Shown here piece after piece: positions 11,563-23,122 of a DNA stretch of 64,000 nucleotides. The notes below the pieces were generated by a model. That model searched no databases, was not told the origin of the DNA, and saw only the letters and a program-made list of their open reading frames with translations. Numbering within the stretch: the stretch's first letter is position 1; each line of letters opens with the position of its first letter. Source of the stretch: Mesostigma viride. Its lineage: Eukaryota > Streptophyta > Mesostigmatophyceae > Mesostigmatales > Mesostigmataceae. The stretch lies in assembly GCA_009746045.1 (NCBI GenBank), contig RPFO01000065.1:4477785-4541784 (forward strand). The letters are read 5' to 3'. The position numbers and the translations under genes were made by a program.

Positions 11563-12770
11563 CATTGCCATACAAGAAGAAGCTCTCGATCCGAGGTATA
11601 GACTACCTCGGGTATCATCATCGTAATTGCTAGCATCGAGATCATTCATACCTACCGACGATGGCCAGCTGCAAAAGAAAAATGTCGACCAACAGACAGG
11701 ACCTATCGCCGGGAACCCTCAAGGCAATAAGGGCGAGACAGGCTTTCACCGTTAAGTAAAGTTGTCCACATCGTGCTAAGGAATTTGTGCTAATCTATGA
11801 GTACCTATATGGACACTTTGTCGCATTTTTTACATGGCAAATAAGCGATGTATGTGTCATGTAGGCTGCCATAATTGGTGCATGCATGCATGGGCCAGCA
11901 ATGATGGTCAGAGGTACATTGTGCCTATGAGATAACCATCGATTTGTTGATCAGCAAGTGATTCATTACGTGAGACAACAATATGTTTGGGGGCTAAGCT
12001 TCTTACATTGGTCACATGGCCCGCCATAATTGTTTTCTGATGTGTTTAAGGTTAGGGCTCTGTTCATGACTGAACGTCATGAACGCGCTCTATTCATGGC
12101 ATTGATTAATTGATTTTAGTTAGTCTCATGTCCATGTTGGGGGACCGGGATCTCTGAATTCCCCAAAGAAGATATAGTGGAAGTCACCCCAAGACGTCAA
12201 TATCCGTCAAGACGTCAATAACTACAAGTATGTCCACAGCTCAGCTAGTAGTCTAAAATATGGGCCTCGAGCTAATCTTGCACGCAAGCAATGCCTATCA
12301 TCAAGGATTAATTAATGCCTATCAACAAGGAGACAATCATGCTTGTTAAATTTCCTAGGACCCACAACTGGGGGGTCGTAGTCTTTGACAATGTCCGCCT
12401 GGGCAACGCTACTAATCCTACATATCCGAGGTCCCATGTCTGAATAAGAGGGGTTGAGCGGATGACGCCAACAGTGTCTGTGCTCTGCATGTCAGCTAAA
12501 ATCATATCGCGGAGACAAACATATGGCGGTATGTCCAATGTTGGCCACTGCGTCGCCTAACAGGTTCGTTCTTACATGGTCGGCAAGGGCCTGACCATGT
12601 AAGAAGATATCTCCCTGGCTGGCCAGTCCACAAGGAACCAGCAGGGACCTCATCTGAATCAACCTGATTTATTAACTAACTACTTAATTCATTTATTTAA
12701 CTCATGCCCCCATTAGGGAGTCAAGGAGCATTAGTTAACCCCGATTCATTCATTAATTAATTATTAAACA
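11563..12770. other. Stretch with no recognisable gene
   Basis: No family repeat or convincing frame. A 76-codon minus-strand frame at 12308-12538 has no recognisable motif. A degraded LINE 3' hairpin (CCCCCATTAGGGAGTCAAGG) lies near 12705-12735. Confidence 0.35.
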
Positions 12771-13036
12771 CGTGCTCCCGTTGGGGAGTCACGGAGCACC
12801 GAAGTGCTTTTGATCCCTGTGTGTGCACAACATGAGAAAGGGCAGAGACCCCCAGTCTCCTTCATGCCTAAGGCATGCCACAGCTGCATTCGGGAACGCT
12901 AGCTAAACGGACACGCTAACGATCCGGCAATCTGTGGGTGCAATAAGACCCATGTGAGCATGGCATAACACTAGGAGCGTGGGCAAGTAATCTCATCATA
13001 GCCAGGACGTAGCATGGCTGTACTAGGACTATACCC
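12771..13036 (-). repeat. LINE 3'-terminal fragment (repeat C)
   Basis: On the minus strand it ends GACTCCCCAACGGGAGCACG followed by a TTAA-rich tail, as do 51168-51430, 54163-54300 and 62980-63240. It is the 3' UTR and tail of the LINE family whose coding part is seen at 29.5-32.7 kb and 51-59 kb. Confidence 0.65.
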
Positions 13037-13040
13037 CGAT

Positions 13041-13830
13041 CAATGGATGGATGGATGGATGGATGGATGGATGGATGGATGGATGGATGGATGGATGGAT
13101 GGATGGATGGATGGATGGATGGATGGATGGATGGATGGATGGATGGATGGATGGATGGATGGATGGATGGATGGATGGATGGATGGATGGATGGATGGAT
13201 GGATGGATGGATGGATGGATGGATGGATGGATGGATGGATGGATGGATGGATGGATGGATGGATGGATGGATGGATGGATGGATGGATGGATGGATGGAT
13301 GGATGGATGGATGGATGGATGGATGGATGGATGGATGGATGGATGGATGGATGGATGGATGGATGGATGGATGGATGGATGGATGGATGGATGGATGGAT
13401 GGATGGATGGATGGATGGATGGATGGATGGATGGATGGATGGATGGATGGATGGATGGATGGATGGATGGATGGATGGATGGATGGATGGATGGATGGAT
13501 GGATGGATGGATGGATGGATGGATGGATGGATGGATGGATGGATGGATGGATGGATGGATGGATGGATGGATGGATGGATGGATGGATGGATGGATGGAT
13601 GGATGGATGGATGGATGGATGGATGGATGGATGGATGGATGGATGGATGGATGGATGGATGGATGGATGGATGGATGGATGGATGGATGGATGGATGGAT
13701 GGATGGATGGATGGATGGATGGATGGATGGATGGATGGATGGATGGATGGATGGATGGATGGATGGATGGATGGATGGATGGATGGATGGATGGATGGAT
13801 GGATGAATGAATGGATGGATGGATGGATGG
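13041..13830 (+). repeat. (GGAT)n array, about 790 bp
   Basis: A nearly perfect tetranucleotide run, with one GAATGAAT variant near 13803. All six frames encode repeated WMDG or HPSI and are not genes. Confidence 0.97.
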
Positions 13831-14074
13831 ATGTCAGGCTTGTCTTACATGATGCAGTGGAACTTTGGTGCTGGAGGGTTAATTGTGGCCCGGTCTGGTT
13901 TAGCTTCAGTGCTCTCATGGCGGCCTTCATTTGTAATTATTTGAATGCATGCCCATTGGGCCATGCATAGTGTATATTTTTTACGCATGCACGCCCATTA
14001 TGTATCGCTGGGTCCATCCCATCAATGCTTGTTTATTGCCAGGTCTGGTGTAAGTAAGTTAGTGCTATCTAGTC

Positions 14075-14290
14075 TACAAAATCCTCACTACACTTCTCCC
14101 CAAAGCGCCCCTTCCGCTTTGGGGGAGGGGGCTTACCCACATGGGCTGGCGTGTGAGCCGGGACATTGGTCTTCCACCTCTTCTTGTTCTGCATAGGAAC
14201 AGAGAGCGAAGAAATGCGGTGTGGGGACCCCTTCTCGTGGTAATGCGTTACATGTACTCCCCACCGGGCTTTGCTCTTCATGGGTTCATA
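14075..14290 (-). pseudogene. LINE C-terminal fragment
   Basis: The translation contains MQNKKRWKTNVPAHTPAHVG then KPPPPKR, close to MQNKTRWQKIVKAHTPAPVG at 50780-50900. It is the tail of the LINE ORF2-type protein. The duplicated copy is at 18885-19090. Confidence 0.6.
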
Positions 14291-14470
14291 AAGACAACAA
14301 TTATTCAGTAAGAATTTAATAAATTAGGAACATATATCCGTTGGGAGTCACTGTTACACATATACCTGAAAAGGGGCATATGATTTTAAATACATTCTGA
14401 GCTACAACCTGCACGTGCATGGGTTTAGTTAACTGGCACCTATACTAGAGGCCTGACATGGGGTGGAGCT

Positions 14471-16495
14471 TCAGTGCTTCCCCGCCTTCTCCTTCTCCCA
14501 CACTGGGTGCTCCGCGTCCTTCTTCTCCGGCCCTGCCCATGGGTGCACCGGCCCCGCCTCCTCCTTCTCCTCTCGGGACGATTCGCGCTCCACGCATGGC
14601 TGCAGCATCAGTTAGCACGGGCAAGACATAGCAGTAACCGCGCTATTGCTGTTCTAGCACCAGCCTAGCAGACTGCCATGATCACTCAGCAAACCCACGA
14701 CAGCTAAACCCTTGGCTGTCACAACCAGTCCATGCATCATTAAGTATGGGTACAGGGAAAGCTTCCCGCATATCCATGGCCATATGGATGGCAGCAACAC
14801 AACGACTTGCCCCCTAGCCCCCCGTGCACACACAAAAACGTGGGTCGTGGCTTCCACGCCCCATCCGCCATGCATGACAGCGCGTACCTTACTCGCATTC
14901 ACACCGGGCTGCATCCCAGCGCCGTTGCTGTCCCCATGTGACACGTCGGCTGATTAAGCAGACACACAGCAGAGTCTGATGTAAACCGCTAAACCCCAAA
15001 CCCATGCAGACCACAGTCAAGGACGCGTGCATGTCAAGCCATGCCAATTGTGAACCGTACAGCAATTTACTTTTCAAGCCTGAAGAGGTGGATAGCAGAT
15101 ACTAGCCTGGAAGAGGTTACAGGGGCACATGTCCATTAGCGAGCGGAACAACACAGCATACACCCTACAAGCGTACCGCACAATGTCCTCCTGCAATTGT
15201 CTGCAGATCTCCCAATGCCGCAGACATCTCCACTGCTCTCATGGCGATTGCAAATGCTTCATGCCGCTGACATCTCCACTGCTCTCATGGCGATTGCAAA
15301 TGCTTGATGCCGCACCTCTGCTTACAGCAGAAAAGCTTCCTCCGGGCGAGGCACCTGACTGGAACCAACACCCATTCCTTGGCTTCACAACGTGGCCATG
15401 ACAGCATCGTGAATCTGCTTCGCCAACGCCCACACTTCAGGACCCGCGCCCTGCACCGCCATGGCCACAGGCTGCACCGCTGCAATCGATGCAGCATTCA
15501 CTGCCTGCGCCGCACCATGTACTGCATGCACGAAAGCCAATCCTGGCTCGGTTATCATGGTCTTGCCCGATTCCTGCTGCTTCTTCTTCTTCGATGCGGT
15601 CATGCGCACTTTATACCCCTTCCTCTCCAAGCACGCCTTCAGCACCTGGCTCGTGCGGTGCTGAATATGCTTCTGAAGGCGCGCCTTCTAAACACGAAAT
15701 GTTGGCAATGTATGATTCCCAAACGGCATGATAGGCACATAATCAGTCCCATTAATTGCTTTGCGGCAGTCAATGCACCAGAACACCTGTTGAAAAAAGA
15801 AGGTTATGCGCGCTAGCGATTACCCGCGGCAAGAAGCAATCAACACGCCTCGCTAACAACTGCAACCACAATGTAATTCATGACGGGCCACTCACCGCTA
15901 CCCTGCTCTCCTGATTCAATGTCTCCCCATTCTCAAGGCCTCCATTGTAAACCTCTCCGTCTTCACCATCGTCATCGTCTTCCTCTTCCTCCACTCCGAC
16001 GTATCCGTGTTTCCTTTTCCTAAGATACCTAGGGTTGTTCAAGTCGTATGTGCGGCGTTGGCACACTTCCAACAAAATTTTGGCCGCCTCTACCCATTAC
16101 CATTTATTCGTACTATCATAACATATCCAGGCGTTTGAAAAATCATTCCCTCGTTCGAACTTCTACCCCTGGGCGTCCATGACGAGGCAGTCACGACGGG
16201 ACGCAGATGCACAAAAATAAAACAAGGCGACATCCCTTCAATCATTGACCAAAAAACAGAATACGCGCAGAACTTGGATTTCAACACCACGCACCCATTA
16301 CCAGCGAGCACGGCTGGCCTGCAACCGCCATCATTTCATAACCAGAAGCCAGGGCCCACACTCCATCCCGTTACCTCATCTTCCACGCACGGCTTCCGCT
16401 GCTTCCCTCTGCTCTTTCGCATTCTCCGCCAGCAACCTCGCCTTCTCCTCGTCCAACAATCCACTAAGAATAAAATCCCCTCTATTGGACGCCAT
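14471..16495 (-). CDS. Unidentified multi-exon gene, copy 1
   Basis: Several minus-strand stretches look like exons. A start at 16495 gives MASNRGDFILSGLLDEEKAR with a possible donor after 16391. About 16075-15905 encodes LLEVCQRRTYDLNNPRYLRK then an acidic run (VEEEEDDDDGED). About 15786-15385 encodes FWCIDCRKAINGTDYVPIMP, then an in-frame TAG, then KARLQKHIQHRTSQVLKACL and a KKKKQQ basic patch. A short exon near 14955-14895 has a good GTACGC donor. The last exon, 14599-14471, encodes a charged CVERESSREEKEEAGPVHPW tail ending in TGA. FWCIDCRK suggests a small Cys pair. Function is unknown; it may be CACTA cargo. The in-frame TAG in both copies suggests a missed intron or a dead gene. Confidence 0.35.
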
Positions 16496-16953
16496 TCAGA
16501 CGAACTTTGCTAGCGTCTTTTCACCGGCCCCAGCACACATAATCTATAGCCGCTTAATGACAACGGCCGACAACGACAACTGCTGAATAGGCGAAAAAGG
16601 CTGATAACTACATTTTTATATTTCGCTGCATTTGCTAATAGACACGCACGTTCTCCCACTTCTCCATTACAATATAATTATCCATCTGGCCGTGTACAGG
16701 CAAAGATCCCCGAAGTAACTTACTGAAACGTATCTTACAGCATCGGATCACTGGCACCTAATCTACAGGTGGTAGATTACCAACCAAGACCCGTCGCGGT
16801 AATTTACTCTGTCGGTAATGTACTACCAAAGATGTGCAGTCGTAACGTTACTCTTACTTACGGCTAGTAAAATTACTACGTAGGATGATAGGTAGTAATG
16901 ATTACGGCGTTGGATCTCACGCCTCGTATCTAGGTAGTAAGATAAGACCTCGT

Positions 16954-17061
16954 AATTTACGCCTCGGATCTGATACCCTAGGCTTAGCAGGGATTAACTA
17001 CTGGCTATATTTGGAATAAACGTACACCTATTTACCTGGAAAAAAATTTACGCCTCGGATC
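16954..17061 (+). mobile_element. 74-nt insertion with 17-bp target duplication (repeat E end)
   Basis: AATTTACGCCTCGGATC occurs at 16954-16970 and 17045-17061; the insert 16971-17044 ends CACCTATTTACCTGGAAAA. The corresponding site in copy 2 (near 27640-27660) is empty, so the insertion post-dates the duplication or was not copied. A related insert lies at 43023-43094. Confidence 0.85.
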
Positions 17062-17093
17062 CTTTTTACTACCCTCGGACGAAAAGTATAGTG

Positions 17094-18063
17094 ATGGATG
17101 GATGGATGGATGGATGGATGGATGGATGGATGGATGGATGGATGGATGGATGGATGGATGGATGGATGGATGGATGGATGGATGGATGGATGGATGGATG
17201 GATGGATGGATGGATGGATGGATGGATGGATGGATGGATGGATGGATGGATGGATGGATGGATGGATGGATGGATGGATGGATGGATGGATGGATGGATG
17301 GATGGATGGATGGATGGATGGATGGATGGATGGATGGATGGATGGATGGATGGATGGATGGATGGATGGATGGATGGATGGATGGATGGATGGATGGATG
17401 GATGGATGGATGGATGGATGGATGGATGGATGGATGGATGGATGGATGGATGGATGGATGGATGGATGGATGGATGGATGGATGGATGGATGGATGGATG
17501 GATGGATGGATGGATGGATGGATGGATGGATGGATGGATGGATGGATGGATGGATGGATGGATGGATGGATGGATGGATGGATGGATGGATGGATGGATG
17601 GATGGATGGATGGATGGATGGATGGATGGATGGATGGATGGATGGATGGATGGATGGATGGATGGATGGATGGATGGATGGATGGATGGATGGATGGATG
17701 GATGGATGGATGGATGGATGGATGGATGGATGGATGGATGGATGGATGGATGGATGGATGGATGGATGGATGGATGGATGGATGGATGGATGGATGGATG
17801 GATGGATGGATGGATGGATGGATGGATGGATGGATGGATGGATGGATGGATGGATGGATGGATGGATGGATGGATGGATGGATGGATGGATGGATGGATG
17901 GATGGATGGATGGATGGATGGATGGATGGATGGATGGATGGATGGATGGATGGATGGATGGATGGATGGATGGATGGATGGATGGATGGATGGATGGATG
18001 GATGGATGGATGGATGGATGGATGGATGGATGGATGGATGGATGGATGGATGGATGGATGGAT
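17094..18063 (+). repeat. (GGAT)n array, about 970 bp
   Basis: Perfect tetranucleotide repeat that starts directly at the GTATAGTG terminus of copy 1 and runs into copy 2. Its open frames are artefacts. Confidence 0.97.
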
Positions 18064-18183
18064 GTCAGGCTTGTCTTACATGATGCAGTGGAACTTTGGT
18101 GCTGGAGGGTTAATTGTGGCCCGGTCTGGTTTAGCTTCAGTGCTCTCATGTCGGCCTTCATTTGTAATTATTTGAATGCATGC

Positions 18184-18527
18184 CCATTGGGCCATTAATT
18201 AATTAATAGACACGTGACTGCGTCACGTGAGCAGAAGTCCTCAGTGGGAGGGGAACATGGGATGGAATGGATGGTATAAGCTATCTAGGTCCTAGCTACA
18301 GGGGTGTGGGCACCGCGGCCCGAATCGCTATGAATGCCATACTTGGTCACACGCGGAGCCCCCACAGGCTTGGGGGTGGTCTCCTTCATCACTACTTGCC
18401 ATCTATCCTTGCGCACCATCTGCCTCCATATTACAGACAAACCAGGAGGCTGCCCGGGGGTGAGCCCGTCACGTCTAGTGTAGCACATGTCCATGCCGAG
18501 TCTATCACGAAAAGTCCATTGGGCCAT
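18184..18527 (-). mobile_element. 320-nt 5'-truncated LINE insertion, 12-bp target duplication
   Basis: CCATTGGGCCAT at 18184-18195 and 18516-18527 flanks the insert; the empty site is at 13953-13975 in copy 1. On the minus strand it encodes the LINE C-terminus (GLSVIWRQMVRKDRWQVVMK, compare GLSVIWKKMMDKAKWAQVIE at the end of the 32.7-kb LINE) and finishes with a TTAATTAAT tail next to the duplication. Confidence 0.9.
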
Positions 18528-19269
18528 GCATAGTGTATATTTTTTATGCATGCACGCCCATTATGTATCGCTGGGTCCACTATCCCATCAATGCTTGTTT
18601 ATTGCCAGGTCTGGTGTAAGTAAGTTAGTACTTGCGTGTCATGCGCATGGGCATGTTTAGAGTACTATGCTAATCTCTTTAGAAACATAATTACACGGAA
18701 GTTACAAATCTCATCTGCATCATGCCCCAAGACACTACATCAAAGAATCAAATAAAATTATAACATGCCTCCGTTGGGAGATCATGCAGCACATGCATAT
18801 TCCTTGCTGAATGGGTAGAGGTGGGTCAAGCCGCGACATCGAAATAAGCTAACTCTAAGCTATCTAGTCGATCTACAAAATACTAACTACACTTCTCCCC
18901 AAAGCGCCCCTTCCGCTTTGGGGGAGGGGGCTTACCCACATGGGCTGGCGTGTGAGCCGGGACATTGGTCTTCCACCTCTTCTTGTTCTGCATAGGAACA
19001 GAGAGCGAAGAAATGCGGTGTGGGGACCCCTTCTCGTGGTAATGCGTTACATGTACTCCCCACCGGGCTTTGCTCTTCATGGGTTCATAAAGACAACAAT
19101 TATTCAGTAAGAATTTAATAAATTAGGAACATATATCCGTTGGGAGTCACTGTTATACATATACCTGAAAAGGGGCATATGATTTTAAATACATTCTGAG
19201 CTACAACCTGCACGTGCATGGGTTTAGTTAACTGGCACCTATACTAGAGGCCTGACATGGGGTGGAGCT

Positions 19270-21296
19270 TCAGTGCTTCCCCGCCTTCTCCTTCTCCCAC
19301 ACTGGGTGCTCCGCGTCCTTCTTCTCCGGCCCTGCCCATGGGTGCACCGGCCCCGCCTCCTCCTTCTCCTCACGGGACGATTCGCGCTCCACGCATGGCT
19401 GCAGCATCAGTTAGCACGGGCAAGACATAGCAGTAACCGCGCTATGGCTGTTCTAGCACCAGCCTAGCAGACTTCCATGATCACTCAGCAAACCCACGAC
19501 AGCTAAACCCTTGGCTGTCACAACCAGTCCATGCATCATTAAGTATGGGTACAGGGAAAGCTTCCCGCATATCCATGGCCATATGGATGGCAGCAACACA
19601 ACGACTTGCCCCCTAGCCCCCCGTGCACACACAAAAACGTGGGTCGTGGCTTTCACGCCCCATCCGCCATGCATGACAGCGCGTACCTTACTCGCATTCA
19701 CACCGGGCTGCATCCCAGCGCCGTTGCTGTCCCCATGTGACACGTCGGCTGATTAAGCAGATACACAGCAGAGTCTGATGTAAACCGCTAAACCCCAAAC
19801 CCATGCAGACCACAGTCAAGGACGCGTGCATGTCAAGCCATGCCAATCGTGAACCGTACAGCAATTTACTTTTCAAGCCTGAAGAGGTGGATAGCAGATA
19901 GTAGCCTGGAAGAGGTTACAGGGGCACATGTCCATTAGCGAGCGGAACAACACAGCTCCCACCCTACAAGCGTACCGCACAATGTCCTCCTGCAATTGTC
20001 TGCCGATCTCCCAATCCCGAAGACATCTCCACTGCTCTCATGGCGATTGCAAATGCTTCATGCCGCAGACATCTCCACTGCTCTCATGGTGATTGCAAAT
20101 GCTTGATGCCGCACCTCTGCTTACAGCAGAAAAGCTTCCTCCGGGCGAGGCACCTGACTGGCCACCAACACCCATTCTTTGGCTTGACAACGTGGCCATG
20201 ACAGCATCGTGAATCTGCTTCGCCAACGCCCACACTTCAGGACCCGCGCCCTGCACCGCCATGGCCACAGGCTGCATCGATTGCAATCGATGCAGCATGC
20301 ACTGCCTGCGCCGCACCATGTACTGCATGCACAAAAGCCAATGCTGGCTCGGTTATCATGGTCTTGCCCGATTCCTGCTGCTTCTTCTTCTTCGATGCGG
20401 TCATGCGCACTTTATACCCCTTCCTCTCCAAGCACGCCTTCAGCACCTGGTTCGTGCGGTGCTGAATATGCTTCTGAAGGCGCGCCTTCTAAACACGAAA
20501 TGTTGGCAATGTATGATTCCCAAACGGCATGATAGGCACATAATCAGTCCCATTAATTGCTTTGCGGCAGTCAATGCACCAGAACACCTGTTGAAAAAAG
20601 AAGGTTATGCACGCTAGCGATTACCCGCGGCAAGAAGCAATCAACACACCTCGCTAACAACTGCAACCACAATGTAATTCATGACGGGCCACTCACCGCT
20701 AGCCTGCTCTCCTGCTTCAATGTCTCCCCATTCTCAAGGCCTCCATCGTAAACCTCTCCGTCTTCACCATCGTCATCGTCTTCCTCTTCCTCCACTCCGA
20801 CGTATCCGTGCTTCCTTTTCCTAAGATACCTAGGGTTGTTCAAGTCGTATGTGCGGCGTTGGCACACTTCCAACAAAATTTTGGCCGCCTCTACCCATTA
20901 CCATTTATTCGTACTATCATAACATATCCAGGCGTTTGAAAAATCATTCCCTCGTTCGAACTTCTACGCCTGGGCGTCCATGACGAGGCAGTCACGACGG
21001 GACGCAGATGCACAAAAATAAAACAAGGCGACATCCCTTCAATCATTGACCAAAGAACAGAATATGCGCAGAACTTGGATTTCAACACCACGCACCCATT
21101 ACCAGCGAGCACGGCTGGCCTGCAACCGCCATCATTTCATAACCAGAAGCCAGGGCCCACACTCCATCCCGTTACCTCATCTTCCACGCACGGCTTCCGC
21201 TGCTTCCCTCTGCTCTTTCGCATTCTCCGCCAGCAACCTCGCCTTCTCCTCGTCCAACAATCCACTAAGAATAAAATCCCCTCTATTGGACGCCAT
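19270..21296 (-). CDS. Unidentified multi-exon gene, copy 2
   Basis: Same exon-like stretches as copy 1, at an offset of 4799-4801. Start ATG at 21296; last exon stops at 19270. The in-frame TAG after PTFRV is also present here. Differences from copy 1 are a few substitutions and small indels (for example near 20275-20300, within the Ala/Val-rich segment), which do not show selection either way. Function is unknown. Confidence 0.35.
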
Positions 21297-21592
21297 TCAG
21301 ACGAACTTTTGCTAGCGTCTTTTCACCGGCCCCAGCACACATAATCTATAGCCGCTTACTGACAACGGCCGACAACGACAACTGCTGAATAGGCGAAAAA
21401 GGCTGATAACTACATTTTTATATTTCGCTGCATTTGCTAATAGACACGCACGTTCTCCCACTTCTCCATTACAATATAAGTATCCATCTGGCCGTGTACA
21501 GGCAAAGATCCCCGAAGTAACTTACTGAAACGTATCTTACAGCATCGGATCACTGGCACCTAATCTACAGGTGGTAGATTACCAACCAAGAC

Positions 21593-21868
21593 AGTTGTAC
21601 TGTGTAGTTCTACTCAGTACCCTAAATCCTAGTGTGGACGCCGCGCCGTCAGCATCTTTGCTGCGACGGAATCTTGTGAACGGCATCTAGCGTCGCGCCG
21701 AGGAATCTCGGACTATGTTAAGCAAGTCCAATGCACGATGATAAGTTAATGAGAAATAAATGCAACGTGACGGCGGACGAGGTAGCCGCCTGCGTGTTCC
21801 TCTGCGTAGCACCAAAGCACTTGCCTCTCGACGAAGAGCGTTGGTATCCAAAACACATTATTGCAACT
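21593..21868 (+). repeat. 5' LTR, 276 bp
   Basis: By eye it is identical over its whole length to 27202-27477. Promoter and transcript start are expected inside but cannot be placed. The sequence after it (TGTACTCAAGAAAGAAC) is where a primer site would lie; I do not recognise the matching tRNA. Confidence 0.95.
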
Positions 21869-21895
21869 TGTACTCAAGAAAGAACATTTTCAAAA

Positions 21896-23122
21896 ATGTT
21901 CCGGACGGGCCTGACAACGCCGTCGTCGAAAATCAAACACAAAATCAAGCTGCCGAATCTCGGAGCCCTGGGCTCGAAGGGCGTGGGCACACTTCGCAAG
22001 CCCACCGCGAGCGAGATTCAGAGGAATCTGAACGAAGAATTTGCCAAGCAGGATAGCCCCGCAGTGGTGGACACTGCGGCGGAGGAAACTGCACCTGCAG
22101 CTGCCCGTGCAGCGGAGCTGCCAAGTGGATCACAGGCGGCTGGGCTGCGCACTGCAAGCCTAGACCGTGCTGCCCGCATCCTCTGGATGAAGGAGCAAAA
22201 GGTGATCGAGGAGCGAATTCCTGCGCCGATTCCAGCGGCTCCTGAGCCATCAGAGAAGGTGAAAGAACAGTTTATTTTGAACCTGCGCAAGTGGCACAGT
22301 GATGTCCAAGACATGGTAGCCAAGCCTATCGAATTGCTGAGGCGCAATCGGCTGGCCACCGAGGGTTACAAGGTCGTATCCGACCTGATCGAGATAGCCT
22401 ACAAGGAGGACCGGAGCTGGGAAGAATTCATGGCTAGCCTTGAGAAGAATCTCCTGAAGACGGGGCTAATGCGCCTCGTCGCAGATGCAGTGAGTATTCT
22501 AAAGTTTGATCTGAATCGGAAGGTAGACATCAGCCAGGCAACGCTCGACTACGAGCAGAAACTGGCGTTGTCGTCCTGCTCGCCAGGTGACGCCTTCTCG
22601 GTGGTAATGTTTCTGGCAAAGGGCATCATGTCTGGTAGCCTGTCTGAGTCCGCCCTCCAGGGCATGTCGGGAACACTGACTGTCGACAAGCTAGCAAATA
22701 GGGCAGAGGCTTTCCAGATTATTCGCAATTCTGTTGCTGTGCCGGCTGCCGCCAAGGCATTGGTGGCAGCGGGCATTTCTGACCCTCTTTCCTCTGCTGC
22801 AGCGCCCATTGCAAGAATTCATGGTGCAGGTGAAGAGAAGTGTGGCCGATGCCAGGGCACCGGGCATGTGTGGTCGGATTGCCCAGCCAACACGAAGGCT
22901 GGTCCGAATGTGCGGCTGTGTGGCGCCTGCCACCAGCCAGGGCACTTCGCCAAGGACTGCAAGCACACACGCGGTCCGCAGGGCAAGAAGCGCCCGCCCA
23001 AGCCGGCTGGCAACATGCGGCCCAAGAAGGCCAAGTGGAACAAATGGCAGAGGCAGGGGAACACCCAGGCCACACCTGCTAACACTCATGTGCCTGTCCC
23101 TGCTCCCTCTGCAGCAAACTAG
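21896..23122 (+). CDS. gag: Gag polyprotein of the copia-type element
   Basis: A 408-residue frame from the first ATG after the 5' LTR; an earlier in-frame ATG (21731) lies inside the LTR and is unlikely to be used. Two C-x2-C-x4-H-x4-C zinc knuckles, CGRCQGTGHVWSDC (about residue 316) and CGACHQPGHFAKDC (about 342), bind RNA in Gag proteins. They are followed by a Lys/Arg/Pro-rich tail. The protein would form the particle in which reverse transcription occurs. The frame ends TAG; pol overlaps it by about 40 nt in the -1 frame. Confidence 0.9.
   Translation: MFRTGLTTPSSKIKHKIKLPNLGALGSKGVGTLRKPTASEIQRNLNEEFAKQDSPAVVDTAAEETAPAAARAAELPSGSQAAGLRTASLDRAARILWMKEQKVIEERIPAPIPAAPEPSEKVKEQFILNLRKWHSDVQDMVAKPIELLRRNRLATEGYKVVSDLIEIAYKEDRSWEEFMASLEKNLLKTGLMRLVADAVSILKFDLNRKVDISQATLDYEQKLALSSCSPGDAFSVVMFLAKGIMSGSLSESALQGMSGTLTVDKLANRAEAFQIIRNSVAVPAAAKALVAAGISDPLSSAAAPIARIHGAGEEKCGRCQGTGHVWSDCPANTKAGPNVRLCGACHQPGHFAKDCKHTRGPQGKKRPPKPAGNMRPKKAKWNKWQRQGNTQATPANTHVPVPAPSAAN

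Larger units (their letters stand above)
13831..17093. repeat. Duplicated unit, copy 1 (right arm of the CACTA-like element)
   Basis: It matches 18062-21592 plus 27478-27694 with few substitutions; offsets rise from 4231 to about 4801 because of insertions in copy 2 and a deletion of about 235 bases in copy 1 (absent counterpart of 18632-18870). It holds the minus-strand gene, the subterminal region and a complete right terminus ending GTATAGTG at 17093, followed directly by the next (GGAT)n array. Confidence 0.85.
18062..21592. repeat. Duplicated unit, copy 2 (left of the copia insertion)
   Basis: Nearly identical to 13831-16790. It carries a LINE fragment at 18196-18515 that copy 1 lacks and retains about 235 bases (18632-18870) missing from copy 1. 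It is interrupted at 21592 by the copia element and resumes at 27478. Confidence 0.85.

Noticed and set aside
15600-15800. TAG read as a sense codon (variant nuclear code)
   Set aside because: Other frames here (gag, LINE RT, fucosyltransferase) end in TAG at sensible places, so a missed intron or decay is simpler.
13014-18198. Long open frames of repeated WMDG or HPSI
   Set aside because: Products of the (GGAT)n arrays, open in every frame on both strands.
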